64,000 nt of DNA from Blasia pusilla (lineage: Eukaryota > Marchantiophyta > Marchantiopsida > Blasiales), in the NCBI GenBank assembly GCA_050084515.1, contig CM114271.1, positions 33,170,001-33,234,000 on the forward strand, written 5' to 3'. Numbering within the stretch: the first letter of the stretch is position 1; each line of letters opens with the position of its first letter. A program made the position numbers and the translations under genes. Positions 12,999 through 25,577 of the stretch are shown one piece after another. The notes beneath the pieces were generated by a model. It was not told where the DNA came from. It made no database searches and saw nothing but the letters and a program-made list of their open reading frames with translations.

Positions 12999-13033
12999 GC
13001 CTCTTATACCTTGTGTCTCAAGGTATAAGAGGC
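12999..13033. repeat. Perfect 15-bp-arm hairpin within a TACCTTGAGA repeat cluster
   Basis: GCCTCTTATACCTTG and its reverse complement are separated by 5 nt. Neighbouring sequence from 12970 to 13105 contains several direct and inverted copies of ATACCTTGAGAT and GAGGCCTAC. No terminator-type or gene context is visible. Confidence 0.7.
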
Positions 13034-16000
13034 CTACTTATGAGAGGCCTACATCCTTGTAACCTTGAGGGAAATTTTAAGGTGTAACCTTATACCTTGA
13101 GATGCACCCCGTCCCTTCCTACCCTCTCCATGTCTTGTTAAGGCTCATTTGGATCCCATCTTCAAATATGAAGTCTCCTCTCTAATATTTGACCATGAAT
13201 TCATAGATTCAGTTAAGTTCAAATTTGTGAAGGAGAGCAACTTCCGATATTCTAGCACTATATATACACGATGTTCTTTCAACAAAGAGATGAGAGTAAA
13301 AAACATAACAAATACATGTAAATGTAGAATATGTGTATCAAGCCTAATCCACTCCTAACTCAAAATATTCCTTGCTCAATACACCAACATAACCTTGTTG
13401 CAATATACCACAAATCTAACTCATGGGGTCTAATATTTGACGATGGCCTCGAATGATCCTCCTTAAGGATATACTTGCCTTAAGCAAATCCATGGTAAAC
13501 TACGTGCACAAGTTACCACTCCAAAAATATGTCATTATTAACCTAGAGTACAATATGCATCCACCTTCAACTACCTCTACACCTAATCCTCTAATAAGAG
13601 AGGAAATACATAATAAACAAGAAAACACATTTGGCAAAGGTGTAGCTCTCTAATGCCACACTTCTTGAGCCTTATAGGCTCAAGTAAAACCACTTCATAT
13701 ATACATGATAGACAATAATTTTCCACCTAGTACAAAATCCAAAGATGACTTAAACATAGAGATCACCTCTAAGACATTACTTAGGTAATAATGAACTTCT
13801 AAAATGAGCACTATAAAGAACCCTTTGAAGCCTTGATGTAATCACATCTAAAATTATTGATTGAACCTTTTTTTGTGACTATCATGCGGGTGCCTTACGG
13901 ATCTCAATAACTACATGATTTTGGAAAACCCTCAAAAATTTTCCATTATCTAAAGATGTTGGTATATGAGAATATCATCATGGACTTTCTAACCTAATAT
14001 ATATCTTGAATCTATGTAATCTAGCTTTAAAGCCGATAATAGAGTCTTTTTAGTGGCTAACTTGTACTAATGGTATTGACCATTCATCCTAAAATGGAGT
14101 ATGCCCCATCTTGATGCAGCTAATGTTGTGGACAAGTTGATCTTGCTTGTGACCTAATGGGCTTATGGAGAGGTATCCTCTCACATCACAAGATGACATT
14201 GCTCAAGGGATGACTTGAACTTGCCATTTGAATTTTGTTATAAGGAGTTAGAAGATGAGTTGGCTTACAAGGACAAGGATGAGGACTACGACATGTTGGT
14301 CCAAGGGATCGAATATTGAGACCCACCTTGAAATAGGAGGACCTTAGTAGAGCAGTGTTAAAGTAACCCATCAATACAAACACATTGACATTAGTGGAAT
14401 CAATCTCCAACAACTTGTCGACGTAATGGTATATTAGATCACACATGATTGCAACCATAGTTGAAAACCACATCTCTTGGCCAACATAGGGGCCAATAAA
14501 TTCCCATAATATGGCAAAGAAAAGAGCATGAAAAGGGGGCCATTTGGTGGCTTGGAGATGAGTGTGGCCTCATATGACCATATCCTACAAAATCGAGCTC
14601 TAGTCGTAAACAACCATTGATTTATCCTTGTGATGCCCCTAATCTTTGATGGGAAGAAGCAACATCGAGAGATAAAGCTAGCTAAATATCTAGTTAACCC
14701 AGATGTAGTACATACAAACATAGTTGATAATAGACAAATGCATAAAAAAATATGTATATATGTGTGCTCGTATGTGTGTGATGGTCCTCGACTCGACATT
14801 ATGAAAAATCTTCCATTTTTATAAATATATTTTATCGGTTACATTATCCTAAGACAAAGCATGAATTTTCATGGTGCACGTTGTTTTATTTAGCTCCAAA
14901 AAAAATGAATTTTGTGGGGGTATTTTTAAAATTTAACTTTTTCTAAAAATATCATTGGAAAATGTCATGCATATATTGAAAAATGGGTGTTCATAACCAA
15001 ACAACAATGAAACTTTGTGGTTTTCATGTATTATCAGATGTTCCCTTAACTTGGAATTATGGAGAGCCACTAGTTTACAAGTTTGTGTGCATATCTTATG
15101 GCTCGGAAGAGTTGAAATCAACATGTTATTTGTAGGAGTGGGCATATATGTCTTATGTTTTTGATCCACATTGGGAGTAAATGTAGTGCTAGAAAATTTG
15201 GAGGTGTTTTTGCTTCGTAGAATTCATAGTAAGATATTGAAGAGCAAATTTCTATCTCTCAAGGAATAGACTTCATTTTCCTTGATATTTACGTTGCAAT
15301 TATCAAAATAAGGGATTGTCTTCCATCTATAATTAAGATCTATATGATGTATCTTGTTTTTGTAATGTTCATTTGTGACATATCCACTCACCTCAATTTG
15401 AAGCCACTTATGGATGGAGTGATGAGTTTGAGAATGATTATGTGTTATCATTAATAAGACCCAATGAGGATGAGATTTACATTCTTCTATCTCCAAGTTG
15501 TGGAAAAAAGTGAGAATATATGTCCTAGAAAACGTAGGGGCTAGAAAAAAATTTTATGCTTGAAAATCTACATAAAAAAATTCTACACTTGTCATGTTTG
15601 AGAGAAAACCTTGACTCTTTTATGAAGAATACTAGATTTTTTCCCAATTTTGAAATAAGAGATCTATTGTCCAGATCCACATCTCATAGGCTTCATTCTT
15701 GAAGGTTTGATTATTGTTAACGTGATCCTTGTTCTTGATATGCCTACACTTTTTATAGATTTATGATATGAATTTGAAATAAGTCTCTTCTCTTTACATC
15801 GGATTTTACATTATGCTTATCATCTTCAAAGTTCATCTTGGGCTAGTGCTACTTATTCATAAGTTTTACTGTTGGAAGGCCACTCATCATCCACAAGATC
15901 CTTGTTTTAAACAAATATATTTTTCAAAATTAAAAATTTCAAATTTTTATCATGATATGTATGATTTTGAGATGCCATTGGACAAGATTAAAAATATCTC

Positions 16001-17310
16001 ACAATTCTTAAAAAGACGACATGCCTAATAATGTTGGTATTTGCGTGTTTGTATGAAATTATACCTACAACAATGAAAAAAAACTTGATTACTCAATTCT
16101 TGATAACAATATCCTACAATTCTATGGCCCCTTAGTCCATATTGTTACTCCAAGTGGGCCCTATATATCTCTTATGTTGAGTCCAAGATCTCAAGTCATC
16201 CAATTCCTTGTGATGAAAGTAACAACCATCGTGTTTGAGTTGGATGTAGAAGTGCTCTTGATCTATTTAATAATTTTATTATAAAAAAAGGGAGAGAATA
16301 TAGGTTTGTCATAGAGTGGGTCCTCTTCACCTCTTTGCTAGGTCTACAAAATGACTCCCACCTTGAATCTTGCAAACGGAAGACTTACTTTAGGTCCCAA
16401 GATCCAACTCGTCATACGTCTCAATTGCTAAGTCACACAAAGAACATATTGTTCCCCTAAGGAGTCTTGTCCTTGAGCCTTAACCAATGATATTCTATCT
16501 CTCATCCAAGCAAGATCTCGATGGATATCCCCAATGTGCAGTGTGTAATGTATACTAGCTCATAATTAGGCCAAACATAAAATATGCTTAAATCCCTATT
16601 CCACGTAATGAACGAGTAGGGAGGGAGAGTCTTCCTCATCTAATTATGGGGTTCTTTCGATCCGTGCCCCATCCTAAGTATACATGTGCATACTAGGTTG
16701 TTACTTGTGGCCTTTAATCCAAAACTAAATCAAAACTCCCAACTAAAGGTTTGGCTACTTGGATCCCAAGATAACTTGGTAATTCTTAAATTTTTTCTCA
16801 CTCCATCTTGCCTCAATAAGCTCACCTTGGCCTCATATTCTGTATGTCTCATGGCTAATCACCTATCTCAACTCATGCCTTTTCATTTCTCAATTATTCT
16901 TATGGCTCTAGCTTCAACTTGTGTTTCATAATTGCTCTGATGGAACAACCACACATCTTGATTAATAATGGTTTCTAAGACCTCAACTTACAACTAACCT
17001 AATGTCTAACTCACCCATCTTCGCTCACCTCTTGTTCCTATGAGTGGTTCCGCACATTTCCTCCTAAGACTTGTTTCAAGGTGTGCATTTGTCTTAACTA
17101 GTCTTAGCCCACGGCTTGGTTGGCTAAACATCCTTTGGTCTCAAGATTCCTTAGGTGGATCTCTCTGTCCTTTCTCTTGAAGATGAGACTCATCTCTTGA
17201 CTTTCAGCATCCCTAGATAGCCTTGGTTCTATTTTAGTGATTTCAATAAGGTAAATCCTCCCTTGACCACATTCATGACTCACTTCTTGAATACGCGACC
17301 AGTAGCATGC
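13034..17310. other. AT-rich decayed DNA, no gene recognised
   Basis: About 4.3 kb of AT-rich DNA. Several open frames of 60-120 codons exist on both strands (for example minus-strand frames at 14186-14799), but none shows a recognisable domain. Some look like heavily decayed element sequence, which I could not assign to a family. Confidence 0.4.
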
Positions 17311-17794
17311 AAGGTTGCATAAAAATGAACATGTCCACGGATATGTCGCTCGGGTTTCCGTAGCCCATATCCGAGCTCGCCCCTAAGCTTGCTAAGCATG
17401 TAGTATAGACCCAAAGGTTATACATGGAAAAAGTCCGTGTCCGCATACATCCGTGCAAGCCTGGGCCTCTGCGGCCCACTAAAAGCCCGCCGCATAGACC
17501 CGAGATGATAGAGCCCATGGCAGGCCCTCAACCAAGCCTGTAGGGCCGACTTGGCCTCCATCGGGTGGACTAAGGGCGCGGAGCCCCCATGGCGGGCTAG
17601 GAGTGGGTTAGGGGCAGGCTCCGCGCCCTGCGCGGGCCTAAGCCTGCCCAATGGGGGCCAAGCCCAGCTTGGTTGGAATCCTACCGTGGGCCCTACAATA
17701 AGTGCGGGCTCTGTCAGACCAGGTCTACATGGCAGGTGTGGACTTGGGTGCAGGCCGGGCATGCCCGAGGACATGTCCGTTTCTGTGCAACCTT
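17311..17794. mobile_element. GC-rich island with terminal inverted repeats, copy 2
   Basis: The left end reads AAGGTTGCATAAAAATGAAC followed by ATGTCC. The right end on the minus strand reads AAGGTTGCACAGAAACGGAC followed by ATGTCC, giving about 26 bp of inverted repeat with a few mismatches. The 484-bp body is GC-rich and built of GGCCCGC- and GGGCCT-type words in both orientations. Open frames here exist in several frames at once, as expected for GC-rich non-coding sequence. No clear target-site duplication was found. Confidence 0.65.
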
Positions 17795-18235
17795 GGTAGA
17801 CCCGGGCTAGTCAAGCCCACACCCATTTTGTGGCACGTGCGCAACTCGCACTAGCCCGCGACAGGTGTGTGGGGCAGGTTGGGCCCTCCATTGGGTAGGC
17901 TCAGGCCAATGCAAGGCGGCCAACTTAGGTCTATGCGATGGGCTCAGCCGGCTCCGGGTGCAATCCGTGGGTATTCGCAGAGACATGGATATGTGTGCCG
18001 ACACGGGCTTTGTCCGTATGCAACCCTTGTCCACGAACATATTCATTTTCGTTATCCACAGATTTGGCCAACGGATCCCCTACTCGGGTTTTTTTTTGGT
18101 AGTCAGGTGGCCCGCACGTAGCCCGTACCAGCCTGCCCTAGGCCCGCACTGGCCCACGGGAGTCTTGCACATGACCCGCAGCTAGCTTGCACAAGGCTGG
18201 CAGGGTGGGCTCAAGGGCCGTGGAAGATTTGTGCG
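17795..18235. mobile_element. Adjacent GC-rich island fragment of the same family
   Basis: It continues directly from copy 2 with the same word composition. It carries another ATGCAACCCTTGTCCACGAA end-like segment at about 18018, followed by more GCCCGC-rich sequence to about 18235. It is probably a truncated or nested second element, and its own left boundary is unclear. Confidence 0.45.
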
Positions 18236-20266
18236 CATCATTATTGGATTTGTGGTTCATTATATTGACTATATGTGATTGAGATAACTTGATTTAGTCT
18301 AGTTTCATTATTATTGATATCTACACTCCATATGGACATCCCTCCTCCTAAGCCATACTATCCATAATCCCCAGTATTTGCCGAAGGTGAGTCAAATGCA
18401 CAAATGACTTATGAGCCATGTGCATCAAGATCCAATACAATCACTAGAATATATGAATATCCTATAAATGTTTGTTACATGGAAATTTCCACATTAAAAT
18501 AAGCATTTAGTGACATACTTTTTTTGATAAACTCATCATCTCTTAGAAATGTTATTTTGAGTTTTATTTGGAAATCTTAATTTCTTACTAGCTTTTTTAT
18601 CGATTCTCACATTTTTCTTGAAAGAAATATCTACCAAGAGACATATAACGTATTAATTAAGGAAAATAATCCATAGTCATCACCTATCCTCAGAATTCGA
18701 AATCCATAATTTTTGTTTTCATGCGAGAAAATGAGATATTTTAAGTATTTGAGTACGATTCTTCTTTAAGAACATAACCTATGAAATTTGCAGTATGATA
18801 TTACCATTTCATATTAATCCAAATAATGATGTTAGCTACATGGTTGGTTGGTTATTATAGCTTGCCACCTCCATCTTGCAATTAGATCTATTAATTTGAT
18901 TAGAAAATTTCCTATTTAGCTAGTAGTAGATCATAAAAACTGCTTAACAATCAAAGCATTGTATGTAAATGCTATCTCTTCCAATAACTTTTAACAAGTA
19001 TATTAAAATTTGAGATAAATATAATAATATAAAATTCCATTTCCAATCGAACAAGATCTCCTATTATCAATAATTCTATATCCTCCACATAGTAATATAG
19101 AGATAAAACTACACTGGATGTAGGAGAAAGCACCATACTATATATCCCATGAAATATTTCAACATAGAATTTAGAAGATATCCTTTCAAAAGAGTGCCAG
19201 ATGTATTAAAGTAGCCCTTACTTTCCCATGTCATGTTCCCATATAGATGACTATGTAAAGTAATAATAGAAAGCTGAAATTGAATAGAACCAATATTTAA
19301 TTCAATGCACTGCATATAACATATCTTGACATACTTTGATATTTCTTTTCATTCCCCAAATAGATGCTAGTAGATAGTCTTATGCTATCTTTCATGCTAA
19401 TCATAAGTCTATGTAGCAATATAGAGTATGGAACATCCAAGGTATGATAGTTATTTCCATGTCTCATATAGAAAAGTCTATATTATGATTTGACCATTGA
19501 AGCCTAAATTTCAATACTTCATGCATAGGATACTATACAATCCCTTGTACTATTATTATTTTTATGTATATACTATTGGATGGATGTTTATTATTGGCTA
19601 TGCTAAAAATACTATACGACATAGATAGTGTCTCCTATGCCCAAGGGAATTCTCCTTTCCAAGATAGATAACTGCGTGAGGAAACAAATTTGCCATTATC
19701 ATAGGATACTTTATGACTTTTGGATACATGAACTCAATGCAGTTTGACCATTACATTATGATCTTATACATAGGACAGCATCTTCATAACTTTATAATTA
19801 TTTTTATTTTCTATTTGAATTTTTGGATATTCCCAACTATTTTTCTATGTTGGATATGTCTTGCTAGCTATTAGTAAGATATGAGATATAATCCTATTAT
19901 TTGGATTGGATTATTAAAATAATAATATCATATCTTATGTTTAGCAACTATTTACTAATGTGATGCAAATGCAATTATTTTATGTGCACACTTATTTCTT
20001 CCATCTAGATTATTTTTTGTATTATTCATATTCAATCATCTACTATACGAACGAAAGAAAGATGTGAGTGCTTGTTGAATGACTCGTGCAAATGGTTCCA
20101 AAATAAATCTTCACAAATGAAAGCAACAAAAGTGTATGCTTCTACACACAAATCGAGGCATAATTTAAAAAAATAGAAATCATGAGGAGAAGATTTAAGA
20201 AGGAAGAGGAAAGGAAAACAAGAAGAGTAGGGTATTTTAAATAGGATATTGTTGGAATAATCTTTA
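18236..20266. other. AT-rich intergenic DNA, nothing recognised
   Basis: Uniformly AT-rich with many ATAG- and TATAT-type words and no open frame over about 70 codons. No repeat with definable ends was found. Confidence 0.4.
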
Positions 20267-20340
20267 TCTATACTATTATGGGAGAGTGTTTTTTTGATTT
20301 GCAAACACCTTTATGTTTGACCCTGGCAACCGGACCATTC
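20267..20340 (+). mobile_element. Helitron-like 5' terminus, 3' end not located
   Basis: After A at 20266 the sequence reads TCTATACTATTATGGGAGAG, then a TTTTTTGATTTGCAAACACC segment also found inside the 49.5-kb Helitrons on the other strand. Only the 5' end is supported; the end coordinate given is arbitrary. Confidence 0.55.
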
Positions 20341-21768
20341 ATATGTTAAGTTCTTAAGGGCAACATAAAAAAGTTTGAGTCTGTGTGCAACCCTAAACCC
20401 TTCCCTTCACGGATTATACACTGACAAAATGTTTTCAAACAGTTTTTTAAAAATTCCCAAGCTAATTTTTAAAACACTAAAGGAGAAAATGGAAAGAGGT
20501 TGTGAGGATTTTCTTAAATGAATTGAAAAGGACATTAAAGGAGGGAAGCTAATAATTTAATTTCCATATACTAATATTTCGTCCGTCCAAATAGGACAGA
20601 AAAACCCGTAAATTCGAAGATATGTCCATAGAACTGTAGGATACGGAAATCCTGTGCCTGTGACACGTTCTAATTGTTTGTTCTCATTCGTGTGAAAAGC
20701 TACGCACGGCAGTTCGTGAGCCTACAAACACGTCCACGCTGGCGAAGTTAACCCGAGTGAAAGACTGACCTAACTTCAAGGCGCGAATAGCGGGTCAACC
20801 GGCTACCCCATCCATTCACAGCATGCCCCAACGGACTGACGGAGGTGCAGACGTAGACACGTTGTGGATCCGCCGGGTTACACAGGCCACAAGTCCGCCG
20901 TCCTCCGGCTCGAGACGGCCGGTGGACGGACGTGCGGAGCGACACAAGCGGGTTGTTACGTAAGTGGGCCCAGCGTCGTCGCGAGCTACGGAATAGAAGT
21001 CGGGAGGCTTGCGAATGGAGGTGGATTTTGCTGTCCTTGCGTTCCCAGCGCGATCGTATGTTTTGCAAGCCTGTCCGATGTATGTATAATTGTGGAGTGG
21101 GGTGCAAGATCTTTGTCATCGTTGTACGTAGTTGTCGATCGCATCAGCTAGTGTGAGTGCTTATTATTAGCCCAGCTCGCATGTGCCGCAGGTTGCTTGG
21201 AGTCTCAACTGAGGTAAGAAAAGGAGAGCTTGCTTGCTTGCTACTACCGAAAGAAAGCGGAAGAAGAGAGGAATTGACCCGCCTTCGATCGGCTTACGGC
21301 CGTCTGCGTCGCATCCGATCTTTCGTAGCGGTCTTTCGATACTTATATTCCGGAGTCCTGGACACCTGTTCCTTCATTTCTGCTGCCGGCACTATTGAGG
21401 AGGTCCGTTTGCGAGTGAATCCATTCCTCCCTGGACTAGTATAGTAGTGCCGCTGCGAGAATCGAAGTCGAGCTTGGATCCGTCCTGCAATTGGCGAGAG
21501 GAAGACCGAAATTTACGACCAGTGTTGTTGGTAGCTGAAGATTTGGACAGCTCTAGGAAGGGTGGAGCGATGCAAGGACCATTCAGGCACCATGAATTGC
21601 GCACGCAGGTTTCGCTCCGTCGACGGTCGTGACGGGAGGTACCCGGGCGGAGAAGTTGCTGTGAATTGATCTACCCAGGTTCTCGAGTCGATCGGTATCG
21701 CCGCAATCGTGTTAGGAGCGGGTGCCAGAGTACAATTTCGCGTTTGTCCGTCGGGGCAGAGGTCGGGA
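20341..21768. other. Upstream region of the PADRE gene
   Basis: Composition changes near 20,560 from AT-rich to GC-balanced DNA with many CpG words. This block probably contains the promoter and 5' UTR of the downstream gene. A weak TATA-like ACTTATATT lies near 21,340, too uncertain to call a promoter. Confidence 0.35.
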
Positions 21769-22470
21769 ATGGGGAACACAATGTTGAAATGCTGCAGTCC
21801 CCCACCGCAGAGCGTGATAGTGTACCAAGAAAAGGGGAAGATTATGGAGTTCTACTATCCAGTGCTGGCCTCTAAGCTCATGCTGGAGCACCCCAACCAT
21901 CTGATTGTCTACCGCTCCGCAAGCGCCAAAGGAGGTGCGACGAAGCAATCTCAAACGCTGAGCAGCAAGGCGCTCAGCCAGGGCGGGGACATTCGAGTCG
22001 TGCGATCCTGTAACAAGTTGGAGCTCGGCCATGCCTACTTTCTCGTCCACATCCCCGACCAATACATCAGTCGCTTCTCCAAATACTTCGCTCTCTCTAG
22101 TCCCAAGTCCAGTTCCCGAATCGAGCTCCCTGTGAGAGGATCCGCTGCTGCACCGCAAGCGGTGGCAGCATTAGTGGGAACTTCCAGAACTTCCAGGCAG
22201 AAGAAGAGGCCTATGAGGTCCAAGGCCATGAAGCCGAGGCAAAGGCGATGTCCCACGAGATCTCCGGGTTACAAGAAATCTCCGGGAAGGAGTCTATGGG
22301 GAGATAGCAATCACCTTCAGTCATATCGCAGACTGGATTCTTCTCATCAAACAACCTCCTCCCAGTCTCGGAGGAAGTACTACCATCGCTCATCGTGGAA
22401 GCCAACGCTGGAGAGTATTCCGGAATCAAGTACCGTTCTGCACCAGCGCAATTCTTCTCATCACTCCTAG
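21769..22470 (+). CDS. PADRE/DUF4228 domain protein with N-terminal acylation signal
   Basis: Single open frame of 233 codons from ATG at 21,769. I prefer this start to an upstream in-frame GTG because it gives the family's typical MGN start. Gly2 fits N-myristoylation, and Cys8-Cys9 could be palmitoylated, suggesting a membrane-tethered protein. The PADRE core follows: a VIVYQEKGKIMEFYYPV segment at residues 16-32, the HPNHLIVYRS segment at 41-50, and LELGHAYFLVHIP at 84-96. The C-terminal SSWKPTLESIPE at 208-219 matches the family's usual tail motif. Between them, residues about 140-175 are strongly basic (KKRPMRSK, KPRQRR). PADRE genes are plant genes often induced by pathogens or abiotic stress; their biochemical function is unknown. 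Length is normal and no intron is needed. Family assignment is firm, the role is not. Confidence 0.85.
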   Translation: MGNTMLKCCSPPPQSVIVYQEKGKIMEFYYPVLASKLMLEHPNHLIVYRSASAKGGATKQSQTLSSKALSQGGDIRVVRSCNKLELGHAYFLVHIPDQYISRFSKYFALSSPKSSSRIELPVRGSAAAPQAVAALVGTSRTSRQKKRPMRSKAMKPRQRRCPTRSPGYKKSPGRSLWGDSNHLQSYRRLDSSHQTTSSQSRRKYYHRSSWKPTLESIPESSTVLHQRNSSHHS

Positions 22471-24845
22471 CATCTAGCCAGCAAGCCGCCGGTCCCCTAG
22501 TGTAGGTTGTACAGTCTTTTTCCCGAAAGCAATCGGAGCGCACGGTTTGCATCGATCAGTTTGAAAACGTTTTCTAGGACTTGCACATAGTACATCGTCG
22601 CCTTCATTCATTAATTTTGTTCGATCGATCGAGAGTCTTTTTAGTCTTATTAGTCTTTTTTCGGATACGAGTGTTGGCGCGCTCCAGGACGAGGTCCGTG
22701 GTTTCACACATGCGGATCTTCAGTCCTGATGATGTTAAGAAATCCAGAAACTACAAGCGTTAGCAATTGTCGACCTGGGAGTCCGATAGTGATGAAATCG
22801 AGATGCTTGCAATTGCCGATTTACGTTCAGATTGATCGGTGGTGTGACTTCTTGGAGTTGATCTTTTCTTCTCTTGTGGCGAGGATTTGGACCCGTAGAC
22901 TTCGCAGAATTCCGTCTTCTTCTTTCCTGAGTCTTAAGAGCAAGGGATTTCCACCACGGCGTGAACTTTGGTATATAACATTGTAACTGTATATAATATT
23001 TCTGAACATGATGATGGACTTTGAGGCTCTCTAGCTATATTTCATTTTAAATTAGATACGTTGAGCCGCTGGATGCTGTTCGAGTGATGTGCTCTTCTTT
23101 GTAGAGCTTGAATGAATCATATGTGCTTCATTCTATCACACGTTCCGAGAGATGTCTTTTGCGATCGTGTAACACTCCGGATGTGCAGAACTGCATGCAC
23201 AAATCCTTCCGTCAGCAGTATCCAAGTTAGCTCACAGGCAGTTACGCATGTGACCGACACTCGAGCCGCACGGACTCGGCGTCTCGTCTGATCACGGCTG
23301 ATAGTGTTTCCATCCGGAAATTTAATCAGATTGATGCCCTGGTTCTTTTGACCTCTTATGCTCAGAGCTAGCAAATCGCAGGTCTCTTGTACTTACCGAC
23401 GCTTGATGAGTGAGACCTGCGATAATCACAGGCTCAGGAAATCGTATGCGCACTGCCTCAGTTCAAATGGATGGTACTTGCCAATGAGGACTGTCGTTGG
23501 AATCGGATGCGGCGGCGGGCATGCGTATGTGGGCCAGATCTATAGATGTCGTTCTGAGGTAGCTGTGGGGGTGGTGAAGAATCCGAGGTCCCACCTACCC
23601 AATCCTACAACAGCGGACAGATAACGCCACTAGTCAAGCCCACAAACCTTCTGCGCAGATTCGCAGAACTAGTACTACCGCTCTTCGGTTTCATCCGATC
23701 CGAGGTTACGGTCCTCGATCAACCCGGTCCCACTCAGTGATCTCGGGTTCCTTAGCTCGCACACTGGCAGATTCAAATCTGCCTGTGTGACATGCTGAAA
23801 TCTCCGCCTGTGGAAGGGAGATCGTTGCTACACATCGCAGTAGCTGGAGACATTCAAGCCCGACAGGCGCAGCCCAGACGCGCCAATTTTTGAGGAATCG
23901 TTTGTGAGTGGCGTGTAATCGGCAAGAGGCACAGGCAGATCTGTACACGGAGATGTTTCAACCAATTAACGCAGTGGGCGCTTCGCTCGGACGCACTGTC
24001 CGCCTACCCCGTCATGAGTTCTCCTGTTATCATGTAGTAGAAGGTATGTCAACAAAATCGTGCGTGGCCAGAGCACTTGTTGGTGGCTGTGCTAGTGAAT
24101 CCCAAGGAAAGGAAACTATCCGGTCCATGCCCCGAGACGAAGGGGCAGTCCTTGAAAGTACACTTTCGATCCGCCGCTCTCAGATGGACGATGACTTTAT
24201 GAGAACTGGCTCCGCAATTGAGCTCGTATGACTCCGGCAGATGGATGGGAAAAATGTTACAATCTGATAGAGCCACTCGGAAACGACCTCATCTTAAAGT
24301 TCGAGTCGTTGGATTCATCTGCACTCGTCGGAGCGCCTGGCGAACTTTAGGGGAGTTGTCCCTCGATTCTCGAAACTCTCTAGGGCTTTAGAGATCGAGA
24401 TCTTGAAACTCCATGCGGTGGTTCGAAATCAGCATCAAATCCTTGAGCTTAATTTCCCTCGGATACCGTGAATTTTCGCTTACGGATCTCATGGGGGATC
24501 CGGTGGAGAACATCGAGGCAGCTTTGTCGAGCTTGAGCTCGAAGGCAGATCGATGATTCAATGAACTCACTCGGTCATGGAAAATTGAATTGTTGGACCT
24601 GTCCAGAACTCGATTGTTCTCAATAGCTGAGGTCTGTGAAGGATCATCCGAATCGAATTTGATGCTCCAAAGGGCGACCGTCGTGAACTGGCATTTATGA
24701 AGAATCTGATGCAAAATGTCTACGGTTGCCATGCGGATAGAGCTATTGCTCAGGACTACTCTCTTGGTGGGGATCTCGGACGGGCTTTTGGTGTTTTGGT
24801 CGATTATAAGGACTGCCCTCCGCCTTCTCTCGTCTCTCCTCCAAC
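22471..24845. other. Downstream of the PADRE gene, no gene recognised
   Basis: The first 500 bp contain T-rich and TATATAA-type words near 22,970-23,000 that could serve as the 3' UTR and polyadenylation region. The rest is GC-balanced with short open frames on both strands and no family I recognise. Confidence 0.4.
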
Positions 24846-24857
24846 CTTTCCAGTAGT

Positions 24858-25172
24858 TAGTCTGGGCTGCAGATGTTGCTTTTGCATCCTCTTGGAATCA
24901 GGAACGGTATTTCTGACGACATTCAGGGTATGGCGCAGAGATGCCCTTTCGAATTTTCTTGGGCTGCACGTTCGTGATTTTGACAACTATGAGGATGTGG
25001 CGTCGCGTTGCCCTTTCCTCTAGAAATTTCCACTCTTGGACACCAAGATTAGGGTTTCTTTATAGCAATCAGGGTGAGGTCCAGGTCTACACCACCTTGC
25101 ACTTGGGCAGCAGATCGGTGTTTTCAACAAAGCATAGCGTGTGGCTTAGGGCTGCCCTCACCCTTTCCAATG
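24858..25172. repeat. Three degenerate direct repeats of about 65 bp
   Basis: Three segments, ending near 24,956, 25,020 and 25,172, share the order TTGGGCTGCA-type start, a TTTTGACAAC-type middle, and GTGTGGC followed by GCTGCCCTTTCC-type end. Translated, they give related V-x-LTT-x-R-x-WRR-x-ALS peptides, but in two different frames. The repeat is therefore visible at DNA level and is not evidence of one protein. The first copy carries an extra insert of about 33 bp. Confidence 0.5.
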
Positions 25173-25577
25173 TGCTTTCGCCTGCCAACAATCGGGAAGG
25201 AGAAAAGTTGACTGGTGTCGTTCCTCTGATGTTTGCTGACGGTGGCCCAGAGAAAATCGGGGACACAAGCTGCAGCCATTACATCCGTGTCTCCCTAATG
25301 TGGTGTGAGATGTTGGAAGTGCAGGCGCATGTTCCCAATTGTGGGGTGTTGATCTTCAATGCCCATGAGGACCCGGGACCAATACCAGATCCCTGAGGTG
25401 CTTGAATAGCTTACTGGCTCTACCTGGAAACAGAACTATCAGAGGAACGCAGGCGCGATGGTCGCATCAACAAGTCCATTAAAATAGACCGGATGTCAGT
25501 GCAATGTATCAGCATCCTCACGCACATTTCTGGTTGGACTGGGTCTTCAGAAATTCCTTTTTACATCGTTGCGCTCC

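Noticed and set aside
15224-16028. Possible chromodomain or pol remnants in the AT-rich block
   Set aside because: Attempts to match the frames to gypsy motifs gave no conserved catalytic or structural residues.
17551-18185. Several overlapping open frames of 80-118 codons
   Set aside because: They are open on both strands at once in GC-rich palindromic repeat DNA, which lacks AT-rich stop codons by composition alone.
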